Shown piece after piece: positions 1 through 11,499 of a DNA stretch of 64,000 nt. The position numbers and the translations under genes are program-made. Source of the DNA: Lepas anatifera (lineage: Eukaryota; Arthropoda; Thecostraca; Lepadidae); NCBI GenBank assembly GCA_034440635.1, contig JAOTON010001820.1, forward strand, positions 1,422,501-1,486,500, given 5' to 3'. The notes under the pieces are model-generated. The model saw nothing but the letters and a program-made list of their open reading frames with translations, made no database searches and was not told the origin of the DNA. Within the stretch, counting starts at the first letter, position 1. The number at the start of each line of letters is the position of its first letter.

Positions 1-305
1 TGTTCGTAAAATCCTGGTTTGGCGACTATGCTTGAAATTGAAAATCCTTCATATTGTTTTTCTTTTTGTATCATAGCAAGCATTTGGTGCATATGCTGCT
101 ACGTTTGGTCGCATAAAATTTTATACGCATGATTTTTACGCTTAATCGTATGGAACTTTCGATAGCGCCTTTGACCGACAATGTAATTCTTTCGTTTGCT
201 TATTTTTCCGAGGGCTGCACTGCTTGCAAATCGGACGTTAAAGATCGCACAAATCCACGCTTTCAGTCGGTAAGTCGGTCCAAGCCAAGCTTCAGCCATA
301 ATTAA

Positions 306-455
306 TATAATTTTTGGGGCTTATCGACGCATTGACTGCCCGGGGTCATATGGGGTCGCCAACTCTTTCCCTGTTGGAATGGTTTCTCGGGAGCCAGCAT
401 GCTCCTTGTGCAGGGAAGCCGCCGGGCCTTAAACCCGGGTCGGCTGAGTGGAAGC
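306..455 (-). mobile_element. SINE fragment, B-box and tail
   Basis: On the minus strand: AGCCGACCCGGGTTTAAGGCC (B-box region), AAACCATTCCAACAGGGAAA, then the tail ATATGACC...CAGTCAATGCGTCGATAAGCC. Closely related to the copies at 62478 and 31511. The A-box half of the tRNA head is missing. Confidence 0.65.
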
Positions 456-485
456 TTCAGCCATAGACAGTCTCCTGGCCAACCT

Positions 486-690
486 GTCAAAGGGTCCCAC
501 TTTTATGATGGCGTTTGAACGGAGAGAGCAGTTTTTTAGGGCGTGTCGAGAAACCATTATTGACATAGTTCATTTCACCCAATTCTCTCTGTATACACGG
601 TTACGCTTTAATACGCTTTTATACGCTTTAAAGTTCAAAGTAGGGGGAAGGGATACTACCTTATTTCAAACCATGAAATAATCCCTTTTC
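486..690. mobile_element. V-family TTAA element, partial copy
   Basis: Starts CAAAGGGTCCCACTTTT and shares GAGAGAGCAG, GCGTGTCGAGAAACCA and TTTATTTCAAACC with 23945-24665 and 53972-55529. Truncated and missing its right end. Confidence 0.5.
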
Positions 691-1845
691 ACCTGGCAGC
701 GCACGTCACGTGATTAATGTTAACAAATGGCTTGACCACGCAACCTTACATGTCGCAGGCCTCCGCAAGCTGCCAGATTCATGATTACACGCGATGTTTG
801 GGTCAACCCGTTGTAAGACAAGAGGCGATATCTTTGTTTTGAGCGATTGGACGAAATGTGGTTTCCTGACTTTAAGACCGATTTTGACCATAAATTGTCG
901 ATTTGGAATTTCGATTAAGCGCTCTATTTCCTTCAGGGCTACGCGGTAATGTAATGTTTTGTCTTGATTTAGGCAAATTTTTGGGGTTTCATAACCCAAT
1001 AAGTAAAGGTCCGAAACATATCAAGTAGCACCTCGTTGAATTCCTCTCGATGAGACAAACCGACTGAAACACATTTTGAGGTTGTTAGGTTTTTAGTTTC
1101 CTACACAATGAATCCAATAACGTTAAAATTTACCGCTGAAATGGGCTCATACAACGTTCAACTAACCAATCACAACCTCACGGACGTGAGTGAAGATTCG
1201 AACCCGAAATCTATGTAGTATGCAAATAGTATTAAGATAACCTTAAACATCACATCTGTGAAGATCAAATTCGATTTGTTTCTTTATATCAATAAAAGAT
1301 GTATATAATATATTGTTGTCCACAAGTTCACTTTAATACAATCACTAACATACTCAGCGAGTCAAGCCATCGCTATATGTTTTCCTGGTTCCCTGCTCAA
1401 TTCTGTATTTCTACATTTTGTTTACGCAGTATCTGCGTTCAACACTCGATGGAAATCTGCGAAACCTTAGCGAAATACTTGCACAATCATAAAATTTTGT
1501 CCCGCTCTTACTAAAATCCGTTAAAGGGGAAAACTTGACAAATTCCGGCTCCCAACGTTCCTTTATTTCTGAATTGAACACTCATCTTCTACTTCGTGCT
1601 CGACACAAAGCTAGTTTGAAGTGGTCCTGGTCCAAAGCAAAGATGATCCTAGCTTCTAGCTTTTGGGGTAAATTTCAACATTTTTTTCTTTGTTGGAAAT
1701 TTGAATTTAAGTCTTACTCACTCAAACTTCCAGAAAAGAGATCAAGGTTCTGATTTCGCCTGAGTGGTCCAATTTCATTGATCTATTGTTTGACCCCTTG
1801 GCTTCCCCAGATTTCCTTGACCTGTCTCGGGGTCTCAGTTCAACC

Positions 1846-2080
1846 CCGAGAAAGAATACGCATAACATAACATTAATAAAAAGGTTATTGCTATTATTAT
1901 TGCTATTCTCTGTTTTAGGCTCGACAATCGGGCTCTGTAATGAAGGTTTAGCTAAGAATACGCTAATAGTTAAGAATACCCCGAGAAAGAATACGCATAA
2001 AATATAACATTAACAAAAGGTAAAATGTTTTAGGCCCGACGGCTCGACAATCTGGCTCTATAATGAAGGTTTAGTTAAAA
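1846..2080 (+). repeat. Imperfect tandem duplication, ~130-bp unit
   Basis: CCCCGAGAAAGAATACGCAT followed by GGCTCGACAATC and CTATAATGAAGGTTTAG-like sequence occurs twice in a row, with small indels between copies. Confidence 0.8.
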
Positions 2081-2172
2081 AAGATATTATTATCCTGGCT
2101 TATTAGAAACCAAATCAACCTCAGCTCATTGAGATCCGGGGAATTCAAACGATAGTGTTTTCTCTTCATATC

Positions 2173-2962
2173 TTAAAGGGAGGTACGCGAAAAAATTTAT
2201 TGGCTATATCAAAAGGTTATATAAAGTTGTTTCAGAAGTCCTATTCTCATTTTTGCGAATTCGGCCTGCAAATGCCTTAAAATTGCTCTCGAAGTCAACA
2301 TTTCTAGACTTTACCGGTACACCTCATATCGATGTATATGACGTACACACGGCTAGGGCTATCAATTTCTCTAAGAATTAGGTCATATCTATCCTAAACA
2401 GTGATAAAGAACTTTGGACTACTACAGAAAAAATTACTTTAGAAAAACAACATTCAAAAACTTTTTGAAACAGAAATATAGGGCTTAAAAAAATCACATT
2501 AACCAATCAGAAGCCTAGGAATTCTCAAACCAGGGTCACGTGACCTATCTGACGCAAAAGTTTTGTCAACCTGGGGCCGAAGCAGAAAATGACTCAAGAC
2601 CCGAGGTACGAAACCACTGAAGACTCGAGTAATTATGTTTTTTTCCGTTTCTAGGGTAAACTTATTTATTTTGTAGTTTTTATAAGCTTTTTAAAATTAA
2701 TTCAAATACAAATACAGAAGAACATATATTTTTATTATAAAAACATTACTTTTCAACTTTAAATAGTTTTCGAAAAGTAAGTGATGGGTATGGGCATGGG
2801 TAAGTGATGGGCATTTTATTGAAACTGTTAACCTATTTCGATAATAAGTAAGTGGCCTCCCAAAATTTTGCCGAAGATGCAAAAATAATTGACAGTTTCG
2901 TTATCAGGATTTTTTAAATAGCAAGAAACCACAATAATAATTTTTCGCGTATCTCCCTTTAA
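2173..2962. mobile_element. W-family TTAA element, 790 bp
   Basis: Inverted ends TTAAAGGGAGGTACGCGAAA and TTCGCGTATCTCCCTTTAA, each closed by TTAA. Subterminal sequence (GCGAATTCGGCCTGCAAA; GTGGCCTCCCAAAATT) recurs at 55921-58034. Piggybac-like by target site; no coding capacity. Confidence 0.82.
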
Positions 2963-4472
2963 CTTGATTTTAACAGGCCTGAAATTAAGCGATGAGATCC
3001 TTCTATAGATCCCGTAAATAAGCGGTTTTCTTATGTTGCAGTTCTGCGCTTCAAGCTGCCGGTATTCTGTCGAGTATCAGGCCAAAATCAAGCACCGAAA
3101 TCAAAGCTACTTAAAACTAATCCCAGGAATGGCTTGTTCATATAGGACTTACATTCAGGAATATGTCACAAGGCTTCAACCATTTATACCTATTTGTATC
3201 CTTTGAAGAAGGACATTCTGATCAAGCCTTTGCGACAACGTTTATGATTCAACGCGACTGACCTTATGGTGTTTTAATTCCTTCTCTGACTACCACATAT
3301 CGACTGGATTATTTTGAAATGCGAGCACAGCTGGAAAGTATGCCAAACGTGACTGACTCCTGGCCACATGGAGTTGAATGTTCTCGTGCGGAGCTCGGTA
3401 GTGGACAGCACTTCTGTAGTTGATAGCGCTGGATCAAGCTGTGAGGAGTTTGCAGGTCGACCAAATCCAAACGATGCATGGTATGGACCATCGCGATGGT
3501 CCAGTTTATCAGTTCAGTGCAAGACGTCAACGATCTATCCATGAGGCGATGACGAGAGGATGTCATTGTTTGCCATTGCTTTTTCGTGATTTAAATGTAT
3601 TTAGAATTTGCATCGTGCTATTCATTGACGATCGCGATGATCCGAAATGATGATGATGATCCTCTCGTCATGAATAGTGATCCTCCTTTTACATCTAAGC
3701 TCATGGTACCTTCAAAGTTCACTTGGGGTAAAAAGTATTGCTAGTTGTCTTTAGCAGTAACCTGATCGATCTAACTCGGGGAGGACCTACCCCTCCGCCA
3801 GCCAGCGCATCAGTGAACGTCAGGAGGAGCCCGCGCCCTGTACGGTGAGTATCTCTGCAACAATATTCAAAGACACCTGGGAGGGGGGAGCTAGAATCGG
3901 TAGGCTGCTGGATAGGCTAGAGCAGGGAAATAACTGGAATGTGTTGTTTCCATGCCCAATTTATTTATTTAGACGTGTACCTGGGTGGCCACTACGGCTC
4001 GAATAACATGCATAATGACCCAAACTGACATTGGATCAGGTAAACCTTAGGATTCAACCTGGCAAGGACAGAGGTATGATAAATCATTTAACTGAGCTTG
4101 ACGAGAGGATTCCAATGGCGCTAACACTTCTGATAAACATCTGCTCGGTCTCTTCTTATGATACAAAAATGAGATTTCCAGTGTATCCTTATAAGAACAT
4201 ATTTTGAGCTCTGGTGATCTCAAAAGTGACTGGTCGATAAAATTGGGTATAATGTTTCCGGTAGAGATCAAGACGGACTCTCCAACGCCGCTTCCCTCTT
4301 TTCGCTACCTTAGTATGGTTTATGATGTCGTAACGGGAGGAAGTTGGTTACCCCTCGTACCGGTTAAGGTGGTGGAATAACGTACGCGTTTGGCTCATAA
4401 AGCACCATCACAGGAATTTCTGTTTAATGAGTCAGAAAGATCAGACTCCACGTTCGGGGTAGTCTAGTAGCG
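2963..4472. other. No gene recognised
   Basis: AT-rich sequence downstream of cuticle gene 1. Notable only for a palindromic stretch around 3470-3510 (CCATCGCGATGG) and a short (GAT)n run near 3650. No coding signal. Confidence 0.5.
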
Positions 4473-4478
4473 TTTATT
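4473..4478 (-). terminator. Possible poly(A) signal of cuticle gene 1
   Basis: This is the first AATAAA I found downstream of the gene 1 stop codon on the minus strand. It would give a 3' UTR of about 855 nt. No transcript evidence; a nearer non-canonical signal is possible. Confidence 0.3.
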
Positions 4479-5330
4479 GAAGAAATCCGGAGACCCATAG
4501 TTCAGCCGCAATGGTTTAGTTTAGAATGACGACGCATTATTTCTTCCCACGTGTTTGCAGACTCCTTTCCGCCTACATAAGCAAATATGCTTAACTTCTC
4601 ACGACAAAATCGATCGATGCACCAGCATTGAACCATATTAGCAAGCATGTATAATTGTATACTCTTAGGGGCGCGAGCACCACCTAAAAGTCGGAAAAGT
4701 AGCCCTGCAGATGGGAAGGCACCCCTACAGATGGGAAAGCGCGCCTACAGCTTTCAGGCCATGTCCGACTCCAGCTCACAAGCAGTGCCGGATCAAGGCG
4801 ATGGTTTGGGGGAAATGGGAGCCACGGAGCCTAAAATCGTAAGTTGGCTTTTAAGAACATCAGAAAATTCAGGGGTTCGAGGGTCAAATTCCGCCCCCTC
4901 CCCCGGATCAGCTAGTGCTCACAAGAATGACTGGAGCACGTAGGGATTGAGTACGTCTCAAGTGCGTCTCAGAAAAGTCTCTGACCAGTGTTTCCTGCAT
5001 GTATCTCAGTTTCACTGGGGCACTGGCATAATTGCGTTTCCCCTCTCCTGGCTCAGCGAAAATTCAAACGATGTTTGTTTCCGGACTAGCACATCTAACA
5101 TTTTTAGTTCTACATCCCTGCATACGAGAACACGTTCTCATCTATCCACAAAAAGAACACACAAACACACACATACCTAAACGCACACACGCACAAAAAT
5201 AAATACATGTAAATCACAGTTCATCAGCATTGCCGCTCACACTATTGTTTTGCGAGTAATGCGGTGATGGTCATTTCCGATAGCGTCTGCGCCTTCCAAG
5301 GTGGGAGGTAGGCCTGAGACTGGCAGGCTT

Positions 5331-7555
5331 TTAGAAGCTGGGGTATGAAGTTCTGCCGCCAGGCGCGGAGGCGGCGCCACTGGGTTCTGCTTCCTCGTAC
5401 TGAAACGTATGGGGTGGTGTTAAGCAACTGTGGATGTAGAAGGGGTTCCAGTACGCATATTCTCGTCCTTTGATTCCTGTGTCGACTCAATTAATGTTGA
5501 GTTCATCCAGCAGGAGCATTCTATTGAGGAAACTCTGCATTTAAAGTGGCTTGCTAGCTCCGCGAAAAGAACATTCTGTGCACCCTAACCTTTCTCATTT
5601 CTTAAGTCCCTGCTGATGCCAGGATTCATCCTGCTCGAAATAGTGATCTCTCTCCCCCAGACAGCCCACTTTCCTTCTCCGAAGCGGCCTTTTTCCCTCA
5701 TTCTCCTCGTCCCAGCTCCCATGTTAACAATGAAACGAGAATTCCATATACACGGCAATGGGTCCAGAATTACTGTAATCCTAGCAATAATGTGCATAAA
5801 AGTGTGGATTGTGTTAAGAAAACAACGTACAATGATAGATAATCCAAATTTTTACAGTACACTCACCTGGATGTCGACAACGAAGCCGGAGTCGCCGTCG
5901 ACGTTGTAGTTGACGATCTGCATGCGGCCGTCGGGCATCAGCACGTAGTAGGAGCCGGTGGTGGAGTCGCCGTCGCGGGACTCCTGCTGTCCGTAGTCGT
6001 TGCCGCTCTCCTCGTCTTTGACCGCGTACTCAAACTCGTACTTCGCCGGCTCCTGAAAACTAATGTTGTTAGAACAAACGTAGTTATTAGGGTGAAATAC
6101 ATCAAAGAATTTAAGGGCTGGTGTCGAACACATTAGCCACCTCCTTCTAGCTCGCATTTCAGAAATAAAATTCTATATAGGTGATATACTCGCGCTTGGC
6201 GGCTGCACATACCGCTACGCTTTGAAATGGGAAGCACAGGATTGGTAATGGGAAGCTTTTGCCCCCGAGAGGTTTGTCCAAGTCTGTTTTTGTTCATCAT
6301 ATCTTCTCTGTCCGCTGTTACAATCACTTTTTTAACACATGCATTTCAAATCATGCAAGGTCCTTTAAGAATGGCTACGAATTCATCTCACCTCTGCAAT
6401 GCTCGGCTCGGGCCCGGAGGCGGCACCCGAAGGGGCTCCGTATCCATTTGAAACACTGGGCTCGGGTCTGGAGGCCGCGCCCTGAGGAGCTCCGTACCCA
6501 TTCGCGACATTAGGCGCAGGGCCTGAGGCGGCACCCGAAGGGGCTCCGTATCCATTTGACACACTGGGCTCGGGCCCGGAGGCGGCACCCGAAGGGGCTC
6601 CGTATCCATTTGATACACTGGGCTCCGGCTCAGAAGCAGCGCCAGAAGGTGCCCCGTACCCATTTGATACACTGGGTTCGGGCCCGGAAGCAGCGCCCTG
6701 AGGAGCCCCGTATCCATTCGCGACATTAGGTGCAGGGCCTGAGGCTGCACCAGAAGGGGCTCCGTATCCATTTGAAACACTGGGCTCGGGCCCGGAGGCC
6801 GCGCCCTGAGGGGCCCCGTATCCATTCGCGATACTAGGCTCAGGGCCTGAGGCGGCACCAGAAGGGGCTCCGTATCCTGTAGGAGCACGTCTTGCTCTTC
6901 CGGGTGTTGATGCTGAGACCGAAGATCGGCCTCCCGAGAACCCGCTGAATCCACCTCCAGCCCCAGGCCGAGCGGCTACCGATGCCAGCACTCCCGCCAC
7001 CAACAGCGTCTGAAGGTGCAAAGGATCAGGTTTAAAGCATCATCCTACACGCCTGGGATCAAGTTTATAACTGATTTGAAACAGAAAAGTGATACAGACT
7101 GTTAGATTTAATATTGATCGATATGAAGGATTTGGCACCCACGGCCGCATTAATGGCGTATACAAATCGAAATGGAATAGAAGGTTAGATTTGTTAACTG
7201 CTTCTGCTCCGTTACAGTTTTTCACCTTGAGTGAAAGCAAAGGAAGGCGAGAGCAGTTTTCGTCTTGCTGAGTTAGTTCTCAATTTCAATCGTGCTCTAA
7301 TACATTTACGAAAAGAATTACAGTTGAAAGTGCAAATACATTATCATACACAGACAGGACTTTCTAGAAATTGCAATGGGGGTGCGGGAAGATGCAATCA
7401 AGGGTTTTGAGGGGTTTAACTGGGAATATCTGAATTTGTATATTTTAAAAGTGGTGACGAGATGATTCGCTCATCCAATATTTGTATTCAAACAAATACA
7501 AAAGTTCGAACAGCTTTCGTGCTACTCAGGATACCTGTAGAGTTGTTTTGTTCAT
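5331..7555 (-). CDS. Pro-resilin-like RR cuticle protein, 297 aa, 4 exons (gene 1)
   Basis: Structural cuticle protein: secreted and expected to bind chitin through its RR domain. Coding exons are 7535-7555, 6392-7009, 5867-6052 and 5331-5399. All junctions are GT-AG and phase 0 (donors GTATCC, GTGAGA, GTGAGT; acceptors end CTTCAG, TTTTCAG, GTTTCAG). Exon 1 encodes only MNKTTLQ; exon 2 adds the hydrophobic TLLVAGVLASVAA, completing a signal peptide that likely ends before RPGAGG. Residues about 51-212 are nine 18-residue YGAP repeats. Residues 214-275 are the RR domain, with the diagnostic PDGR, VNYNVDGDSGF and DGDSTTGSYY segments. The 22-residue tail begins YEEAEPSG and ends in TAA. The tyrosine in each repeat could support dityrosine cross-links as in resilin (family knowledge). 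A basic RARR motif just before the repeats resembles a furin site. Assembly is from sequence signals only, but the frame is open throughout and the last exon has the YExEA start expected after this domain. Confidence 0.88.
6395..6880 (-). repeat. Nine tandem 54-bp coding repeats (18 aa) in cuticle gene 1
   Basis: The unit is close to NGYGAPSGAASGPEPSVS. Variation falls at a few sites: S or Q after YGAP, E or A after GP, and SVS, SIA or NVA at the end. Units ending in NVA or SIA are each followed by specific neighbours, which suggests growth by two-unit or larger duplications. One unit has SEPEP instead of SGPEP and one has SRPEP. Confidence 0.95.
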
Positions 7556-7665
7556 GTCTGGTTTGGAGAGGAGCTGTAGTACTGCTGCAGCGTGCGTCGC
7601 TGCTCTGTGCTGCTGCTGCTGGGAGACCACCGCTGCTCTGTGCTGCTAGTGCCTGGCTGCTGGTC

Positions 7666-7714
7666 CTTATATTCACCTGTGTCCCCGGCGACGCCGGCGG
7701 GCCACGGAAGGTCA
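7666..7714 (-). promoter_or_regulatory. Core promoter of cuticle gene 1
   Basis: On the minus strand a TATA box (ATATAAGG, 7665-7672) lies about 110 bp before the ATG at 7555. Transcription would start near 7640, giving a leader of about 85 nt with no upstream ATG. The leader holds two CAGCACAGAGCAGCG copies. About 40 bp upstream of the TATA box, an AAGGTCA hexamer (7708-7714, plus strand) matches a nuclear-receptor half-site. The TATA assignment is direct; the start site and the role of the half-site are inferred. Confidence 0.65.
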
Positions 7715-9290
7715 CGCCACGCTGGCGACAGGTCCAACGAATGGCCCGCTTCTATCGGGCTCGGTGAATTATCTCTCGGACCCGACACGGAAACTTCACT
7801 GAGTTTACGCTCCCTGCAGAGACTGGCTATGTTTATTTGGAGCGTTGTCAGCTGGATTTGTACTGCCAGCACAGCCAGAGAGCGCTTGGGTAGAGTCTTG
7901 AAATGTACCAAGGTCCGGACGTAATGGTACTGGAACCTTACAACTTTCCCACGCTCTTAGAAAGTTGTATTATTCAAATACTCATTCAAATCTTTAGAGT
8001 TAGTAGGAATCCTCCAGAAATGTGCATTTTATTGTTTTCATGGACACATCCTCGTAACATAAGGGTCACACCCGTCTGGCAGGGTCCATGACTTTTACCC
8101 GGGATCCACATTACTGACGTAGCTGGGTCATTGCAGAACAAATCGTTCAAGCGCGCTCACCATCACCCGCTCAGATTTCCACCAAACTTTGTGTCCAAGG
8201 TCTCGTATACAAAGTACAAATTTCTTTCCATTTTCAGGTTCCTAAGGTCAAAGAGAACACCCCACAGAGGTCATCAAACTTTCGAAGTCAACGCAAACAT
8301 TGAACAGAAACAATTTTGTATCTTAAAAGTGGCTGATCGAAATTAATCAACGTGGATATCACTGGATAGCAGATACAACGGGCCATATAATATAAAAATT
8401 AGCCTGAGGTCAGGTTTTGATCTCGTGATCGTCGTGACCTCATTAAATTTAGAATTTTTTAAAAGTCTTGTTTTCAAGTTTTCGCTGGGTAGTCCTCAGG
8501 GTATAAGCTAACCAGTAGTTGGAGATTTTTTTGTAACTTAGCTTAAGTAACAGGTCACAGAGGTCATCACCTAGAGCAAAACGCTCATGCGAAGTACCTT
8601 TCGTGCAGATACGCTGCAAGATGACTAGTATGGAGGTCAAATGAAAGCTGATCACTCACCTACCACAACTTTCAAACATTATTTGTGTCTCGGATCTGAA
8701 AAGACCCCTTGTAACCTGGTTAAATGACCTAGCTTGACCTTAAATGTCATCGAAATAAAAGTACGTAAATACGTCGTTACGGATTTCATTTCAAGGCTTG
8801 ACAGGCTCATGGTGCTCCGGATATGTTGGAACACTACACAGTCATGCCGAACTCGGGTGACCTTAATTCATGACCTACAATGACCTCTGCTATTTTATCA
8901 CACTACACCATAAGTGAGACGCCTACCAATTGAAAGGCCATTTGGACGCCAGTTTGTTGTTATCAAGTGCCAGTTTGTTGTTATCAAGTAACAGTTTGTT
9001 TCAACTTCTGATACGATATCAACCACCAAAATTTGGATAAAAACAGTTTGTTTTAACATCTGATACGCACATCATTTTATTCATCAATTTTCGCTTTTAT
9101 GCGCACTTCAGCCCTGGGCACTTCGAGCATAGTGCTCGTCAGAGGACGACACATGATTCACAGTAGCTGTTTTCATGTCCAGCGGAACTGCACGATGAAA
9201 TGTTTTAGTGTTTTTTATCAGCCTCGTACCACGAAAGCGCTTTTCCAGCTTCTTGTTCATGCTGGTTCTAGCAGCACTCATCACAAATAC
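7715..9290. other. Region upstream of cuticle gene 1
   Basis: From about 8060 to 8900 it contains scattered GAGGTCA/TGACCT hexamers (for example near 8270, 8560 and 8880), like the TTAA superfamily elsewhere, but I see no termini. No coding signal. Confidence 0.5.
8945..9065 (+). repeat. Short tandem repeats of CAGTTTGTT
   Basis: Two adjacent copies of a 22-bp unit CAGTTTGTTGTTATCAAGT, then further CAGTTTGTTT and CTGATACG copies. Confidence 0.7.
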
Positions 9291-10210
9291 ATAAAGGGAA
9301 TAGGGCACCTTCATAACGTGATTTTATCTGAGGTAGCCAAGTTGTAAAGCAAGTCGGAAAACCCGATACTCCATATATCATTTGTCTTGGAACTCGATAT
9401 TTCCGTAGAAAAAGCTAAAATCTACAAACTTTCATGTTACACCAGCCCCCTCATCAGCCCCTCGCCGGGCAGCCATTGTTGTGAGCTGCTGGTGTGACGA
9501 CATATGCTGACGTCACGATGAGCATCAGCCAATCGAAGCCCTTCAAGCGTTTCAAGTATGGTAGTGGTTGCCAGATCGTGACATCATCCACAGACATATA
9601 TTTATTTATTTTCCTAGAGGAGTATTTTTAAAAACAAAATATTGAGCTCATTGGACATTTTTCAGAGAAATCATCAGTGGCTTCATTATTTTTGGCTAAA
9701 AGTACGCCTAATTTCACTAAATTCAGGATTCGACCAAGGTGCCACATTCCCTTTAAAGGCAATGTGGCACCTTGGTCGAATCCTGGAATTTAGTGTTATT
9801 AGGCGTACTTTTAGTCAAAAATAATGAAGCCACTCACAACTTCTCTGAAAAATGTACAATAAGCTCAATATTTGGTTTTTAAAAATACTCCTCTAGAAAA
9901 AGAAATAAATATCAGCCTGTGGATGATGTCACGATCTGGCAGCCACCACCATACTTGAAACGCTTCAAGGGCTTCGATTGGCTGATGCTCATCTTGACGT
10001 CAGCATATGTCATCACACGAGCAGCTCACAACAATGGCCGCCGGCGACGGGGGGCTGAGGGGGGCTGGTGTCAGGTGGGTTTTAGCTTTTTTCTACGGAA
10101 ATATCGAGTTCCAAGACAAATGAAATATGGAGTACCGGGTTTTCCGACCAGCTTTACAACTTGGCTATCTCAGTTAAAATCACGTTGTGTAGGTGCCACA
10201 TTCCCTTCAA
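9291..10210. mobile_element. Palindromic tail-to-tail dimer of an X-family TTAA MITE
   Basis: Two copies of the 460-bp element seen at 37956-38415 lie in inverted orientation and meet at a shared TTTAAA (9752-9757). Both inner ends read AAAGGNAATGTGGCACC. The result is a near-perfect palindrome of about 920 bp. Outer TTAA sites are mutated (ATAA and TCAA). Confidence 0.82.
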
Positions 10211-11499
10211 TCTTATCCCTGAGGCTCGTTTTATAGTATGCAAGAAATTATTCAGCGTAAAATGTATGTATTCTATGATGTTTTAAGACGCACGTGGCAC
10301 ATGGCACACTACACAGAGCTACCCATATCATTAAACGAATGTTTGCCGTGTGAAGACGCTGAATGCTATAATCCGGTTAATGGTGACAGATGTTTGAGAA
10401 GTTGTACCGGTTTTTAAACTGTCCAGCACAACCATCTGGGAACTAATGCAGTTTTTGGATGCTTTGATGAGAGTATCTAATGTGTGGAATTAGTACAGAC
10501 TGAAAGGTTGCGACGGCCGCTGTGTTGCGCAAGAAAGAGTCAGAACTAGAGCAAAAACTTGGCTCTTGTACGAGTGTAAAGAACGAACGGATGAATGATG
10601 CACTGACGGTTTTCCCAATGAAAACCTTGCGCTGAATCTTGTGCGAAAAGTGCACGGTTTTCTGAAAAATCATGCGGCACCCTTTCACTTATTTTCCTGG
10701 AGCCATGTCGGAGATGTTTTCGAGAGGTATACAGAAACCTTATGTGTCTGGTATAGGTCTCAGCCAGGGGCGTCACCATTGGGTTTTTACTGGAGGGGGG
10801 CGTGTCCCGGACTTGCGATGACGGGGGATGGGAGGCAGATTCGGAGAATTATAGCTGTTTGTAAAACACTAACGACGATGCACTCTTCACCGACACATGT
10901 ATGTGAATTCATGCTGGTAGCAGGGAGAGAATGCAAACAAATTAAGTCGAGGTCCGATTTCTTTGTTGGGGGGAGGGAGGCGGCGTTCCCCCTGATTCAC
11001 GAGTAGGAGAAGTAGTAGAAGAAGCAAGCAAGAAACACATCATCACACAGCGGAACACACGATCAAACCACAGTGCGAGCACCACCGGCACTAGCGCCCA
11101 GGGGCTATAAAGGGGGACGAGGCTGTTGACACCTTGTTTTCGCGTGAGTGCCATGAATTCCTCCAGTACAGCTGTTCCAGTTATCAGCAGTGTTAGAGCA
11201 GCATGAAAATACTGCCTCGATGGCAGGAGAGTAGATTTCTATCTCTTTGGGTGTGCCTCAGCACCCCCAATAATGTGCTAGACACCCCCAATAGTGATTT
11301 GGGCACCCCCACCCAAAAGGTGAAGCAAAGCCATTATAAAGTGCGTAAATGGAGGAAATTTTCAACAAATACCTGTTCCGCAGCGTTAAAACGACATTCT
11401 GCATATGACTTACTACTTGATATTTTATCAAACAACGGAAAGCCTCAGACATAATGGACAACAAAACATCTATGATGTTTCAAGTCCCGAATTATATGT
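10211..11499. other. No gene recognised
   Basis: Mixed sequence with a G-rich run near 10790-10990. The most plausible content is decayed repeats; CCAGGGGCGTCACCA at about 10766 resembles a hAT MITE end, but no partner end was found. Confidence 0.4.

Noticed and set aside
6388..6954. Second long minus-strand frame over cuticle exon 2
   Set aside because: Out-of-frame shadow of the 54-bp repeats; open only because the repeat period is a multiple of three.
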